Shown here: piece by piece, positions 34,690 through 42,725 of the stretch
Numbering within the stretch: position 1 is the stretch's first letter
Layout: each line of letters starts with the position of its first letter
Assembly: GCA_927417275.1 (NCBI GenBank)
Contig: CAKMJV010000016.1
Span: 1-64,000, forward strand
DNA from: an uncultured Clostridia bacterium
Lineage (GTDB): Bacteria; Bacillota; Clostridia; Peptostreptococcales; Acidaminobacteraceae
Direction of reading: 5' to 3'
Length of the DNA: 64,000 nt
The notes under the pieces: generated by a model
Database searches by the model: none
The model's input: only the letters and a program-made list of their open reading frames with translations
What the model was told of the DNA's origin: nothing
Made by a program: the position numbers and the translations under genes

Positions 34690-36223
34690 AATCCACTTGA
34701 TAAATGCGCGTTTCCCAAGGGTAGGTACCTGAAAATCTCGAGATGCGCATGGCATAGATGGGGTTCTCAAATGAGAACACCAATGTCCCATGTGTTTGGA
34801 TCAGTGATAAGAGTGCTTCATAGTGATCCATGTTGCCATATAGAAATCCCCAAGTCTCTGAATTACGTGCAAGATAATCCATTTCATCGTGTAAAACGAT
34901 ATGTGTTATGCCTCTTTCTTTGAAATAAGTCGTCAAATCTGTTTCGATAAAAGCCAAATTACGTATGTCGTAAAAGGCCTGTGCATCGAAGGCTTCAAGC
35001 CCATTAAGGTTGCCAAATACCACTGCGTTTTCAGGAAGCGCATGCGCAAGTTTGCTCACCATTTCTTCATAGGGCAACTGATAAAATCGCTGTTTTTCGT
35101 ATGTGTTGATGTTTTGACTGAGATTGATGACACTAAAGATTAAAAAACATAGTGGAATTAACCAACCCCGCTTATGAAGTTTGGATGTTTCAAGGAGTAG
35201 TAAAATGATAAAAGGCATTATAAAGACAATAGCCGTTTGATTATAACGCGCAATCAGCAAGAGCGCGATGAATATAGAAACCAGTGAAACGTAAGCGCCT
35301 GAATAATGTTTGGGTGTTTTTTTGTAAAGTGAATGGGCGATAAAGGGTGTCCAACCGATGCAAAAAAGCGCTAAGGTCAACAGATGTCCCTTGAGATTAA
35401 ATAAATCGTATGTGCCACCAATTTGCTCATAGAGCTTATAAAAATACCAATAGAAACCATTCACACGTCCCAAATTTGGACTGTCTATTCCCAATGATGC
35501 GCCAAAGGTCAAGTATTCAGAGACAAAGTTGGGATTCAACCATTTTCCTGCGACGAAATAAAGGCATAACCCCGCACCCATTAGCCCTAGAAATTGAATT
35601 AACTTCTTCCACTGTGCGCCATCGAAAAGAGCGTGATAAAAAAGTAGGCCAGATATAAGTACACCTAGAATAAAACTGTTTGGATGAACGCCCATGGTAA
35701 TTAAAACCAATAGTGCATAATGAAGTGCAGATTTATGCGTTATAATTGAGTAGTAACCGAGGAGTAGCGCAAATAGAATCATCGTTTCTTGACGGCCCAT
35801 ATGACTGCTGTATATAAACTGTATATTAAAAGTCAGCGTTGCGAGCCCGATTAAAGCCATATATGGCGCATCGGCAAACTGTTTTCTCATTATTTTATAA
35901 AAAATCCAAAGGCAAAGCGAAGCAAAAACTAAAGATACCATTCTCACACTGAACACGTGATTGTAGACGCTCAAAAAGGGGATAAGTACGGCATTATAAG
36001 CCCATCGGAAAGGATGGACAACACGTGGATAGGCATCAAAAAAGGGTTCAGTGATGCGAAATGATTTTTGAAAAGACATTTCATTTGCGATGCCTTTTAA
36101 CCATAACTCATCTGAGTGTACAGTTGGAAATGCCATAAGGGTCAGAACATTTACGATCATGTAGAGCATTATTATGAATAAGGCGATCAACGCATAGGGA
36201 TTTTTTTTAATATAGGATTTCAT
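34679..36223 (-). CDS. GT39/ArnT-like membrane glycosyltransferase
   Basis: About 515-aa polytopic protein (around 11-12 helices) of the GT-C fold, PMT/ArnT type. The acidic catalytic motif appears in the first extracytoplasmic loop, FPTVHSDELWLKG. The C-terminal 130 residues are soluble and extracytoplasmic. It would transfer a sugar from polyprenyl phosphate to a surface acceptor. ATG 36223 is preferred because TGAGG lies 7 bp upstream; a longer in-frame reading adds 25 charged residues without ribosome site. Its 3' end overlaps the convergent ATP-grasp gene by 11 bp. Confidence 0.82.
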   Translation of the reverse strand: MKSYIKKNPYALIALFIIMLYMIVNVLTLMAFPTVHSDELWLKGIANEMSFQKSFRITEPFFDAYPRVVHPFRWAYNAVLIPFLSVYNHVFSVRMVSLVFASLCLWIFYKIMRKQFADAPYMALIGLATLTFNIQFIYSSHMGRQETMILFALLLGYYSIITHKSALHYALLVLITMGVHPNSFILGVLISGLLFYHALFDGAQWKKLIQFLGLMGAGLCLYFVAGKWLNPNFVSEYLTFGASLGIDSPNLGRVNGFYWYFYKLYEQIGGTYDLFNLKGHLLTLALFCIGWTPFIAHSLYKKTPKHYSGAYVSLVSIFIALLLIARYNQTAIVFIMPFIILLLLETSKLHKRGWLIPLCFLIFSVINLSQNINTYEKQRFYQLPYEEMVSKLAHALPENAVVFGNLNGLEAFDAQAFYDIRNLAFIETDLTTYFKERGITHIVLHDEMDYLARNSETWGFLYGNMDHYEALLSLIQTHGTLVFSFENPIYAMRISRFSGTYPWETRIYQVDFTR

Positions 36224-36478
36224 AGGAAGCCTCACTAAAGGATATAGATTTTTCATCTCTATCATAATAGCATGTGAGCGATTTGTATAGTAGCCCATGA
36301 AAAAGTGTGTTAAAAAGGTATCATTCTTATTTAGAATATAGTATAAGCAAACACGATAACCAGATTTTAGATTGTTAAGTTATAATCAAGTGGAAAGATG
36401 TATTATTTTTTACATCAAATTGTCTATTTTTTAACGAAACACTCCAAGCAATCTCACAAATTCGTTTAGGAGGTCAAC

Positions 36479-37384
36479 ATGACAAAAAGACATTTGCACA
36501 TCATCCTGTTATGTATTGCGATGGTCATACTTTCTTCATGTGCCATTGATACCACATATTCAGGTGCGATGAATGTCATCGAAGCATCCGATGCACTTGA
36601 AAACTTCAGTGCGCAATCAAACGTCATTATCATCGATGCACGTGGTCAGGAAGCCTATGACAAAGGACATTTAAAAGGCGCCATTTGCTTATCCACAGAA
36701 ACTTTAGTGAAAAGTGAACCGGTTCCCATGACCCTCGTTTCAAAAGAAACGTTTGAGGAAGTGATGCAGTCACATGGCATCTCACCTGAGCATGTCGTTT
36801 ATATTTATGATGACAATGTAGGCGTAAGTGCCAGCCGTATCTGGTGGACCATGAAAGTTTATGGACATCAAAATGTTCAAATAATCAACGGTGGATCAAC
36901 GGCTGTGGTTAAAGCAGAGGGCGAACTGACTACAGAAGCAACCAAATTACCCGTATCAACATACACAGCTTCTGATTTAGATGCCTCTATGATTATATCT
37001 TATGAAGAAATTGAGGCATTAATTGAAAGCCCTAAAGAGGGAGTTAAACTTCTTGATGTGCGTTCAAATGCTGAGTACGCTGAAGGTTTTATTCCAGGTG
37101 CAATCCTCTATCCACACACACTAAATCTCTATTCAGATGGCACTTTTATGTCTGCAAGAGATCTAGGTTTGTTTTATAAAGATGCAGGATTTAAGCCATC
37201 CGATGAAATTATCGTTTACTGTAAATCCTCTTTTAGAGCGACACAAACGGTTGCTTTATTAGAAGAAGCGGGCTTTACAAATTTAAAAATTTACGATGGC
37301 GCATGGCTTGAGTGGTCTAGCCGCTCTGAGAACATAACGCCAGTGATTGAGACAGCACCCGTTGGTGAATCTGACGGATCATAA
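36479..37384 (+). CDS. Extracellular two-domain rhodanese lipoprotein (SseA-like)
   Basis: 301-aa thiosulfate sulfurtransferase-like lipoprotein. Signal peptide and lipobox ILSSCA (Cys near 21). Rhodanese domain 1 (about 32-150) has Asp in place of Cys (YIYDDNVGVSASR), as is normal for the structural half; domain 2 (about 175-290) has the catalytic Cys248 in VYCKSSFRATQ. The loop CKSSFR is closer to persulfide-type than to classic TST loops. AGGAGG lies before ATG. Followed by the four-domain rhodanese gene, likely co-expressed, handling sulfane sulfur outside the membrane. Confidence 0.88.
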   Translation: MTKRHLHIILLCIAMVILSSCAIDTTYSGAMNVIEASDALENFSAQSNVIIIDARGQEAYDKGHLKGAICLSTETLVKSEPVPMTLVSKETFEEVMQSHGISPEHVVYIYDDNVGVSASRIWWTMKVYGHQNVQIINGGSTAVVKAEGELTTEATKLPVSTYTASDLDASMIISYEEIEALIESPKEGVKLLDVRSNAEYAEGFIPGAILYPHTLNLYSDGTFMSARDLGLFYKDAGFKPSDEIIVYCKSSFRATQTVALLEEAGFTNLKIYDGAWLEWSSRSENITPVIETAPVGESDGS

Positions 37385-37412
37385 TGAGTGGATTTGATGG
37401 AGGGTATAAGTG

Positions 37413-39188
37413 ATGCGTAAAAAGTGGTTAGTATTATTAATGACATTGGTAATGGTGTTTTCTATAAGTGCATGTTCTAATGAAGAGGCACCTGTTTCCA
37501 TGGAAGTTGCTACGACAGAAGCTGCAACAACGGCTGCTGTATCTGAATCAAATGACGAAGTAAGTGGCATGGAAGCGCTTTCAATCGCATATTTTGACAA
37601 TATGCCAGAGCATAAATACATGATCAGTTCAAAAGATCTGTTGGTTAAGGTAAATGCAAATGAAGAGATGACGATTCTTGACATTCGATCTGCTGAGGAC
37701 TATGCAAAAGGTCACTTAAAAGGTGCGGTTAATATGCCTTGGGGAACAGCGATTGCAGAAGGGTTGTCAAAGATTCCTGCAGATAAACCCGTATTCTTGT
37801 ATTGTTATACAGGACAAACAGCAGGTCAAGCCGTTGTAACGTATAATATGGCTGGATTTGATGCGAGAAGTATCAGTTTGGGTTGGAATTTCGGTCTTTC
37901 TAAAGCGGAGGGCATCGAAGCATTAACTTCAACAGAAGCAAGTGTTCTAACGGCAGATGTTTCTGAAATTTCAAGTGACGTTCAAGAGGCAATTACGGCG
38001 TACTATGAAGGTCTGGGTACAATTGCCGATGCAAAATATAAGAACTATAAAGTTTCTGAAGACGATTTAAAAGCAATGATCGATTCTAAGGATGACAGCA
38101 TCTATATCCTTTCTGCCCGTTCGGCAAAAGACTATGCTGTAGGACATATCGATGGCGCATCTAACATTCCATTTGCTGTGGGTATGGCAAATCAATTTTC
38201 GGATTTACCTAAGGATAAAACCATCGTGGTTTACTGCTATACAGGTCAAACCGCAGGTCAAACGACTGCAGTACTACGCATGATGGGTTATGATGCCGTT
38301 TCTTTAAACGGTGGAATGGGTACAGCGGCAAATGCCCCACAAGGTTGGTCGAACAAAGGCTATCCTGTGGTTAGCGAAGCGGGTACGAAAGTTGCTGAAC
38401 TTTATACAAATATGCCTGAAGATAAGTTTATGATCGGTGAAGTGGCGTTTATTGAAAAAGTAACTGCTGCAGAAGAGATGACGATCCTAGACATCCGTTC
38501 AGCAGATGATTATGCAAAAGGTCATGTTAAAGGTGCGGTTAATGTGCCTTGGGGTGTTGCTATTGCAGAAAACTTAGTGAACATTCCTATGGATAAACCC
38601 CTTTATATTTATTGTTATACAGGACAAACAGCAAGTCAAGCAGTGGTGACTTTAAACGTTGCTGGGTTTGATGCTAAGACGGTTAATTTAGGTTGGAATT
38701 TTGGTATTTCAAAAGTGGCAGGTGTTGAAAGTGTAACGACGACAGATACTGCGGCGCTTCCAAGTGGCGTTTCGGTAATAGAGCCGGCTATACAACATGC
38801 GATTACTGCATATTATGAGGGTATGACTGCACTTTCTGAAACGGTTTATAAGAACTATAAAATCTCAGAAGACGATTTAAAAGCAAAAGTAGATGAAAAA
38901 GATGAATCAATTTTTATCTTGTCTGCTAGAAAAGCAGAAGATTTCGCAGCGGGTCATATAGAAGGCGCGACGAACATTCCATTTGGAAAAGATATGATTG
39001 CTGCATTTGATGCACTGCCTAGAGACAAAACCATCGTGGCGTATTGCTATACAGGTCAGACGGCAGGTCAAACGACGGCTGTATTAAGACTTATGGGCTA
39101 TAAAGCAGTTTCATTAAACGGCGGTATGGGTAAAGAGTCAAATGCACCTCAAGGTTGGGCAAACAAAGGTTTCCCAGTGGTTAAGTAA
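37413..39188 (+). CDS. Extracellular lipoprotein with four active rhodanese domains
   Basis: 591-aa lipoprotein: signal peptide with lipobox SISACS (Cys near 21), Thr/Ala-rich linker, then four rhodanese domains (about 70-163, 213-322, 340-430, 487-591). All four keep catalytic Cys in CYTGQTA loops, at residues 131, 275, 401 and 545. Domains 1 and 3 match each other, as do 2 and 4; the cysteine spacings (144, 126, 144) show an exact 270-residue tandem duplication, also clear at DNA level. An in-frame GTG lies one codon upstream of this ATG. Terminator follows. Probably a high-capacity sulfane-sulfur transferase at the cell surface. Confidence 0.9.
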   Translation: MRKKWLVLLMTLVMVFSISACSNEEAPVSMEVATTEAATTAAVSESNDEVSGMEALSIAYFDNMPEHKYMISSKDLLVKVNANEEMTILDIRSAEDYAKGHLKGAVNMPWGTAIAEGLSKIPADKPVFLYCYTGQTAGQAVVTYNMAGFDARSISLGWNFGLSKAEGIEALTSTEASVLTADVSEISSDVQEAITAYYEGLGTIADAKYKNYKVSEDDLKAMIDSKDDSIYILSARSAKDYAVGHIDGASNIPFAVGMANQFSDLPKDKTIVVYCYTGQTAGQTTAVLRMMGYDAVSLNGGMGTAANAPQGWSNKGYPVVSEAGTKVAELYTNMPEDKFMIGEVAFIEKVTAAEEMTILDIRSADDYAKGHVKGAVNVPWGVAIAENLVNIPMDKPLYIYCYTGQTASQAVVTLNVAGFDAKTVNLGWNFGISKVAGVESVTTTDTAALPSGVSVIEPAIQHAITAYYEGMTALSETVYKNYKISEDDLKAKVDEKDESIFILSARKAEDFAAGHIEGATNIPFGKDMIAAFDALPRDKTIVAYCYTGQTAGQTTAVLRLMGYKAVSLNGGMGKESNAPQGWANKGFPVVK

Positions 39189-39205
39189 GTTATGGTATAA
39201 AACAG

Positions 39206-39244
39206 AGATGCCTTTCATGATATAATATGTAAGGCATCTTTTTT
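39206..39244 (+). terminator. Terminator after the rhodanese genes
   Basis: AGATGCCTT (39206-39214) and AAGGCATCT (39231-39239) followed by T-run. Confidence 0.85.
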
Positions 39245-39278
39245 ACATAGCGTGTAAGTCATATGATCGGAGGCAACG

Positions 39279-40412
39279 ATGCAAGAAAAAATACCATTTA
39301 ATCAGCCACGCGCGCTGACCACAGATATTACGGAGACCTTGTATGTAAATCCCCTTGGTGGTATGAAGATCGAATGCCAAGTGAAGGACCTGATGCGCCA
39401 GCAACTGGATATTCCGAAAACCACTTCATTATACTTACTACAGTCTGCAACACAAGCTTTGGAAGTGATGGCACTTAGTTTGGAGTTGTCCGCGGGTGAC
39501 GAAGTGATCATGCCTTCTTATACGTATGTGGCCACCGCAAATGCGTTTGCAAAGACAGGTGCTAAAATCGTATTTGCAGACATTGAACCCCAGAGCCTTA
39601 ATATCTGCGCAAAAACCATCGAACCTTTAATTCATAAAAAAACAAAGGCAATTGTCCCGATTCATTATGGCGGGATGGCTACAGATTTAGAGGCGATTAA
39701 ATCGCTAAGTGCACAGTGGGGCATTTCTTTGTTTGAAGATGCTGCACATGGTGTTGACAGTACATTTAACGGAAAACCTCTCGGGACGTTTGGCGACATG
39801 GGCTGTTATAGTTTTCATGCCTCAAAGAATATTCACGCCGGTGGAAGCGGCGGTGTATTGCTGGTTAATGATAAGAACTATGATCCGATTGTTTCAGAAA
39901 CGATCTATCAAGGAACCAATAGAGTGGACTTTTTTGAAGGAAAAGTTTCCAGTTATCAGTGGCAACGCTTGGGGGGGGCCTATGAAATGTCCCCTTATGG
40001 TCTTGCGTTTTTAAACACTGCGCTCCGAGAAGTAAAAGTGGTAACGGCTCATAGACAGGCGCTATGGATGCGATATTACGAAGCTTTTTTACCGCTTGAA
40101 CAGAAGGGTTTTTTTTCATTAAGACACACGGGTCCAGCCAATGCGCATATTTTTTATTTGATTTTAAAAGAGAAGGCATGGCGCAAGGGTTTACAAAATT
40201 TTTTAGCCGAGAAAAAGATCGAAGCCTTTACGCATTATGAGCCTTTACATCTATCCAAAGCGGGTTATAAATACGGGACGGCGGTTGACGCGTTGCCCAA
40301 TACCGAGCGCATGGCACAGTGTCTTTTAAGGTTACCACTTTATAACACACTTACCTTTGATCAGCAAAATCGCGTGATTGAAGCGGTGATTGCATATTTT
40401 AAGTCGTTTTAA
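39279..40412 (+). CDS. wecE: dTDP-4-keto-6-deoxy-glucose aminotransferase, WecE-type
   Basis: 377-aa DegT/DnrJ/EryC1 PLP enzyme. GDEVIMPSYTYVATANAF, the Asp in FEDAAHGVDSTF and the Schiff-base Lys in SFHASKNIHAGGSGG are conserved and close to E. coli WecE/RffA. It would convert dTDP-4-keto-6-deoxyglucose to dTDP-4-amino-4,6-dideoxygalactose. The dehydratase for its substrate is the next gene (33 bp downstream). Cytosolic, surface-glycan precursor pathway. Specificity for C4 is inferred from similarity and neighbour. Confidence 0.85.
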   Translation: MQEKIPFNQPRALTTDITETLYVNPLGGMKIECQVKDLMRQQLDIPKTTSLYLLQSATQALEVMALSLELSAGDEVIMPSYTYVATANAFAKTGAKIVFADIEPQSLNICAKTIEPLIHKKTKAIVPIHYGGMATDLEAIKSLSAQWGISLFEDAAHGVDSTFNGKPLGTFGDMGCYSFHASKNIHAGGSGGVLLVNDKNYDPIVSETIYQGTNRVDFFEGKVSSYQWQRLGGAYEMSPYGLAFLNTALREVKVVTAHRQALWMRYYEAFLPLEQKGFFSLRHTGPANAHIFYLILKEKAWRKGLQNFLAEKKIEAFTHYEPLHLSKAGYKYGTAVDALPNTERMAQCLLRLPLYNTLTFDQQNRVIEAVIAYFKSF

Positions 40413-40445
40413 TCTATACACAAATCATTTAGAAGGGAATGTAAT

Positions 40446-41423
40446 ATGGCGTTTCGATTATGTGTTACAGGTGGTGCAGGGTTTATCGGCAGCCACTTTA
40501 TCAATTATTTAGAAGAACTACGTATAGCAGGTGAATTTAAAGGTCAAATTGTCGTTTATGATTTACTAACCTATGCAGGGGATTTAAACCGAATCAAGAC
40601 CGAGGATTATGTTTTTGTAAGGGGCGATGTCACGGACCGAGATTTGTTTTATCAAACATTGGCCCAACATGACATTACGCATATCGTACATTTTGCTGCT
40701 GAAACCCATGTGGACAGAAGCATCCTAGATATAACTGACTTTATAAAGACGAACATCTATGGTACGGCAAATGTTTTGGCCTGTGCATCGCGTTACTGGC
40801 AGACGTTACCTGAAAAGTTTATGGGTAAACATATGATACACATTTCAACGGATGAAGTCTATGGTGCGATTAAGGCATCCGATACACCTGCAAATGAAGC
40901 GTCGCCGCTTGCACCAAGCAATCCATATGCTGCCACCAAGGCAGCAGCAGATCAGTTGGTATTAGGTGAAATCTACGGCAATGCCTTTCCTGCAACCATC
41001 GTAAGAAGCAGTAACAATTTTGGGCATAATCAAAATGAGGAAAAATTCATCCCTAAAATTATGGCCTGTTTAAAAGCGCATCGCGCCATTCCCATCTATG
41101 GCGATGGTAGTCAAATGCGAACATGGCTCAGTGCAAAGACCTTTTCTAAGTTCCTCTATGCCTTAATGACTGAGGGAAACACGGGAGAGATTATCAATAT
41201 CCGCGGAGAAGAAACACTTTCGAATTTGGCATTGGCTCAGCGGATACGCAGTATATACACGCGTTGTTTCGGTTGTGAGGCAGCACCTATAACCCATATC
41301 ACGGATCGGAAAAACCATGATATATTTTATCATATTGATAATGAAAAGCAGTTTAAGCGATTCCCAGAAATAGAATTTGAGTCTTTATCAGATTTTTTAG
41401 AAGCAACCTTTAAAGATCAATGA
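40446..41423 (+). CDS. rfbB: dTDP-glucose 4,6-dehydratase
   Basis: 325-aa extended SDR. NAD-binding GGAGFIGSHFINYLEE, active-site HISTDEVYGAI (Thr-Asp-Glu triad) and YAATKAAAD (Tyr-x3-Lys), with RSSNNFGHNQNEEKFIP for nucleotide sugar binding. Makes dTDP-4-keto-6-deoxyglucose for the upstream aminotransferase. AGAAGGGAA lies before the ATG. No rmlA is in the window. Confidence 0.9.
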   Translation: MAFRLCVTGGAGFIGSHFINYLEELRIAGEFKGQIVVYDLLTYAGDLNRIKTEDYVFVRGDVTDRDLFYQTLAQHDITHIVHFAAETHVDRSILDITDFIKTNIYGTANVLACASRYWQTLPEKFMGKHMIHISTDEVYGAIKASDTPANEASPLAPSNPYAATKAAADQLVLGEIYGNAFPATIVRSSNNFGHNQNEEKFIPKIMACLKAHRAIPIYGDGSQMRTWLSAKTFSKFLYALMTEGNTGEIINIRGEETLSNLALAQRIRSIYTRCFGCEAAPITHITDRKNHDIFYHIDNEKQFKRFPEIEFESLSDFLEATFKDQ

Positions 41424-41478
41424 TGTGATTATTTTCATCATGGATCTTTTTTTTGTGCAAAAAAAATGCGTGAAAGGG

Positions 41479-41511
41479 TTGACAAAGTTCATGAGAATGA
41501 TTATCATTAAC
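41479..41511 (+). promoter_or_regulatory. Promoter overlapped by a Fur-type box
   Basis: TTGACA (41479-41484), 17-bp spacer, TATCAT (41502-41507). GAGAATGATTATCATTAAC (41493-41511) matches the 19-bp Fur consensus at 16 positions and covers the -10. Iron-replete Fur would silence the DUF3793-flavodoxin operon. This promoter also shows that a longer reading of the next gene starting at 41425 is not used. Confidence 0.8.
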
Positions 41512-41565
41512 TTGCAACTAGTTGAAACTTATTATCAATTAAAACAGTTAATGGAGGCTATGAAT

Positions 41566-42123
41566 TTGAACTTAGACAGAATGCTGGCTTATCACTGTGC
41601 ACCTACATTGTTTGGACTAAAGCCTGCGAACTTAATCGCGCATGATGCCATACACAAGCATTATTCGGATGAGGCATTTGACATGGCTAAAGAAGCTTTA
41701 AAAATACGTGATGTACACATGGCGCGTCTCTGCAGTTGTGACCAAAAGGAACTCACTTTGGTATATAACAAAACCGTTTTAGAAAAACACTTACAATCAC
41801 CAGAGATTTGGGGGTACTTGTTGGTCCATGGTTATCCTATGTACGGGACTTTTGATGAAGTGATTACGCATTTAAAAAAACGAATCATCGAATCGGGTGG
41901 TTTCCCACATGAAGTAGGTGTTTTTTTAGGATATCCTTTAGAGGATGTCATGGGATTTATAAAGAACAAGGGTCAGAATTGTAAATTTTGCGGGTATTGG
42001 AAAGTTTATGGTGATGAAGCACAAGCAAGGAAATTATTTGATGCGTATAGCAGTGCGCGTGATGAAATGGTTATGCGGGTTACTGCAGGACATTCGTTAA
42101 CTGAAATTTTAAAAGCAGCTTAA
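41566..42123 (+). CDS. DUF3793-family protein
   Basis: About 186 aa, matching DUF3793, a clostridial family without known function. Soluble. Features: AYHCAPTLFGLKPANLIAH at the N-terminus, GYPMYGTFDEVITHLKKR, HEVGVFLGYPLEDVMGFI and a Cys pair in GQNCKFCGYWKVYGD. Start: TTG 41566 has TGGAGG at the right distance (8 nt); ATG 41560 is also in frame but only 2 nt from that site. Promoter with a Fur-type box lies just upstream and a flavodoxin gene 22 bp downstream, so it is likely an iron-limitation protein. The Cys pair may bind metal or heme; this is inference. Confidence 0.78.
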   Translation: MNLDRMLAYHCAPTLFGLKPANLIAHDAIHKHYSDEAFDMAKEALKIRDVHMARLCSCDQKELTLVYNKTVLEKHLQSPEIWGYLLVHGYPMYGTFDEVITHLKKRIIESGGFPHEVGVFLGYPLEDVMGFIKNKGQNCKFCGYWKVYGDEAQARKLFDAYSSARDEMVMRVTAGHSLTEILKAA

Positions 42124-42145
42124 TTTATTTAAAAGGGAGAAAGCG

Positions 42146-42574
42146 ATGAGTAAAATAGCAGTGGTTTATTGGAGTGGAACAGGTAACACAGAAGCGATGG
42201 CTAATGCCATTAATATAGGTGCAAAAGAGGCAGGTGCGGATGTAACTTTATTTGAAGTGACACAGATTACATCGGATCAAGCAGCAGGTTATGAGAAGTT
42301 GATTTTAGGCTGTTCGTCGATGGGAGCTGAAGTTTTAGAAGAAATAGACTTTGAGCCATTTTTCACGGATTTAGAGGGAAAAATATCAGGTAAAAAAATA
42401 GCCCTCTTTGGTTCATATGGTTGGGGAGATGGCGAATGGATGCGCGATTGGCAAGGTCGTGTTGAACGTTCTGGCGCAAACCTATTCGAAGAAGGCCTCA
42501 TAATTAACGATATGCCAGATGCAGCAGGACTTGAATCGTGTGAAGCGTTTGCTAAAAGATTTGTCGCATACTAA
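42146..42574 (+). CDS. Short-chain flavodoxin
   Basis: 142-aa FMN electron carrier that replaces ferredoxin under iron limitation. The FMN phosphate loop WSGTGNTEAMA is at residues 9-19; GCSSMGAE and FGSYGWGDGEWM supply the isoalloxazine-flanking loops. AAAGGGAG lies before ATG. It follows the DUF3793 gene from a Fur-type promoter, which agrees with use when iron is scarce. Confidence 0.93.
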   Translation: MSKIAVVYWSGTGNTEAMANAINIGAKEAGADVTLFEVTQITSDQAAGYEKLILGCSSMGAEVLEEIDFEPFFTDLEGKISGKKIALFGSYGWGDGEWMRDWQGRVERSGANLFEEGLIINDMPDAAGLESCEAFAKRFVAY

Positions 42575-42583
42575 TGATCAAAA

Positions 42584-42640
42584 TGTCCCTGGCAACTTTT
42601 TGTTAGTGGTTAAAACCACTAACAAAAAGTTGCCAACTGT
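42584..42640. repeat. Palindromic intergenic repeat, copy 1
   Basis: Perfect 21-bp arms at 42591-42611 and 42614-42634, starting GGCAACTTTTTG, with a 2-nt loop. The left flank has the family terminus TGTCCCT; the right terminus is degenerate (AACTGTG). Shares termini with copies at 44.3 and 47.3 kb. Lies after the flavodoxin stop and may also terminate it. Confidence 0.85.
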
Positions 42641-42725
42641 GAAGCGTAATATTGTGGTGCACAGGTTACAAATAAATTAACTTTTTACATCGATTCGTTA
42701 TTTAATTAACAAAAGGAGGATTCAA

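Noticed and set aside
36224-36478. Hidden small gene or RNA between GT39 and the rhodanese gene
   Set aside because: Only a TATAAT at 36381 without a -35 and a weak GATGTA/TACATC hairpin (36397-36416) are visible; not enough for a call.
37620-39188. Assembly artefact as cause of the rhodanese duplication
   Set aside because: The two halves differ at many positions in DNA and protein, so it is an old duplication rather than a collapsed or repeated read.
41425-41565. Longer N-terminus for the DUF3793 gene
   Set aside because: The reading passes through the promoter and Fur-type box, so it is upstream of the transcription start.
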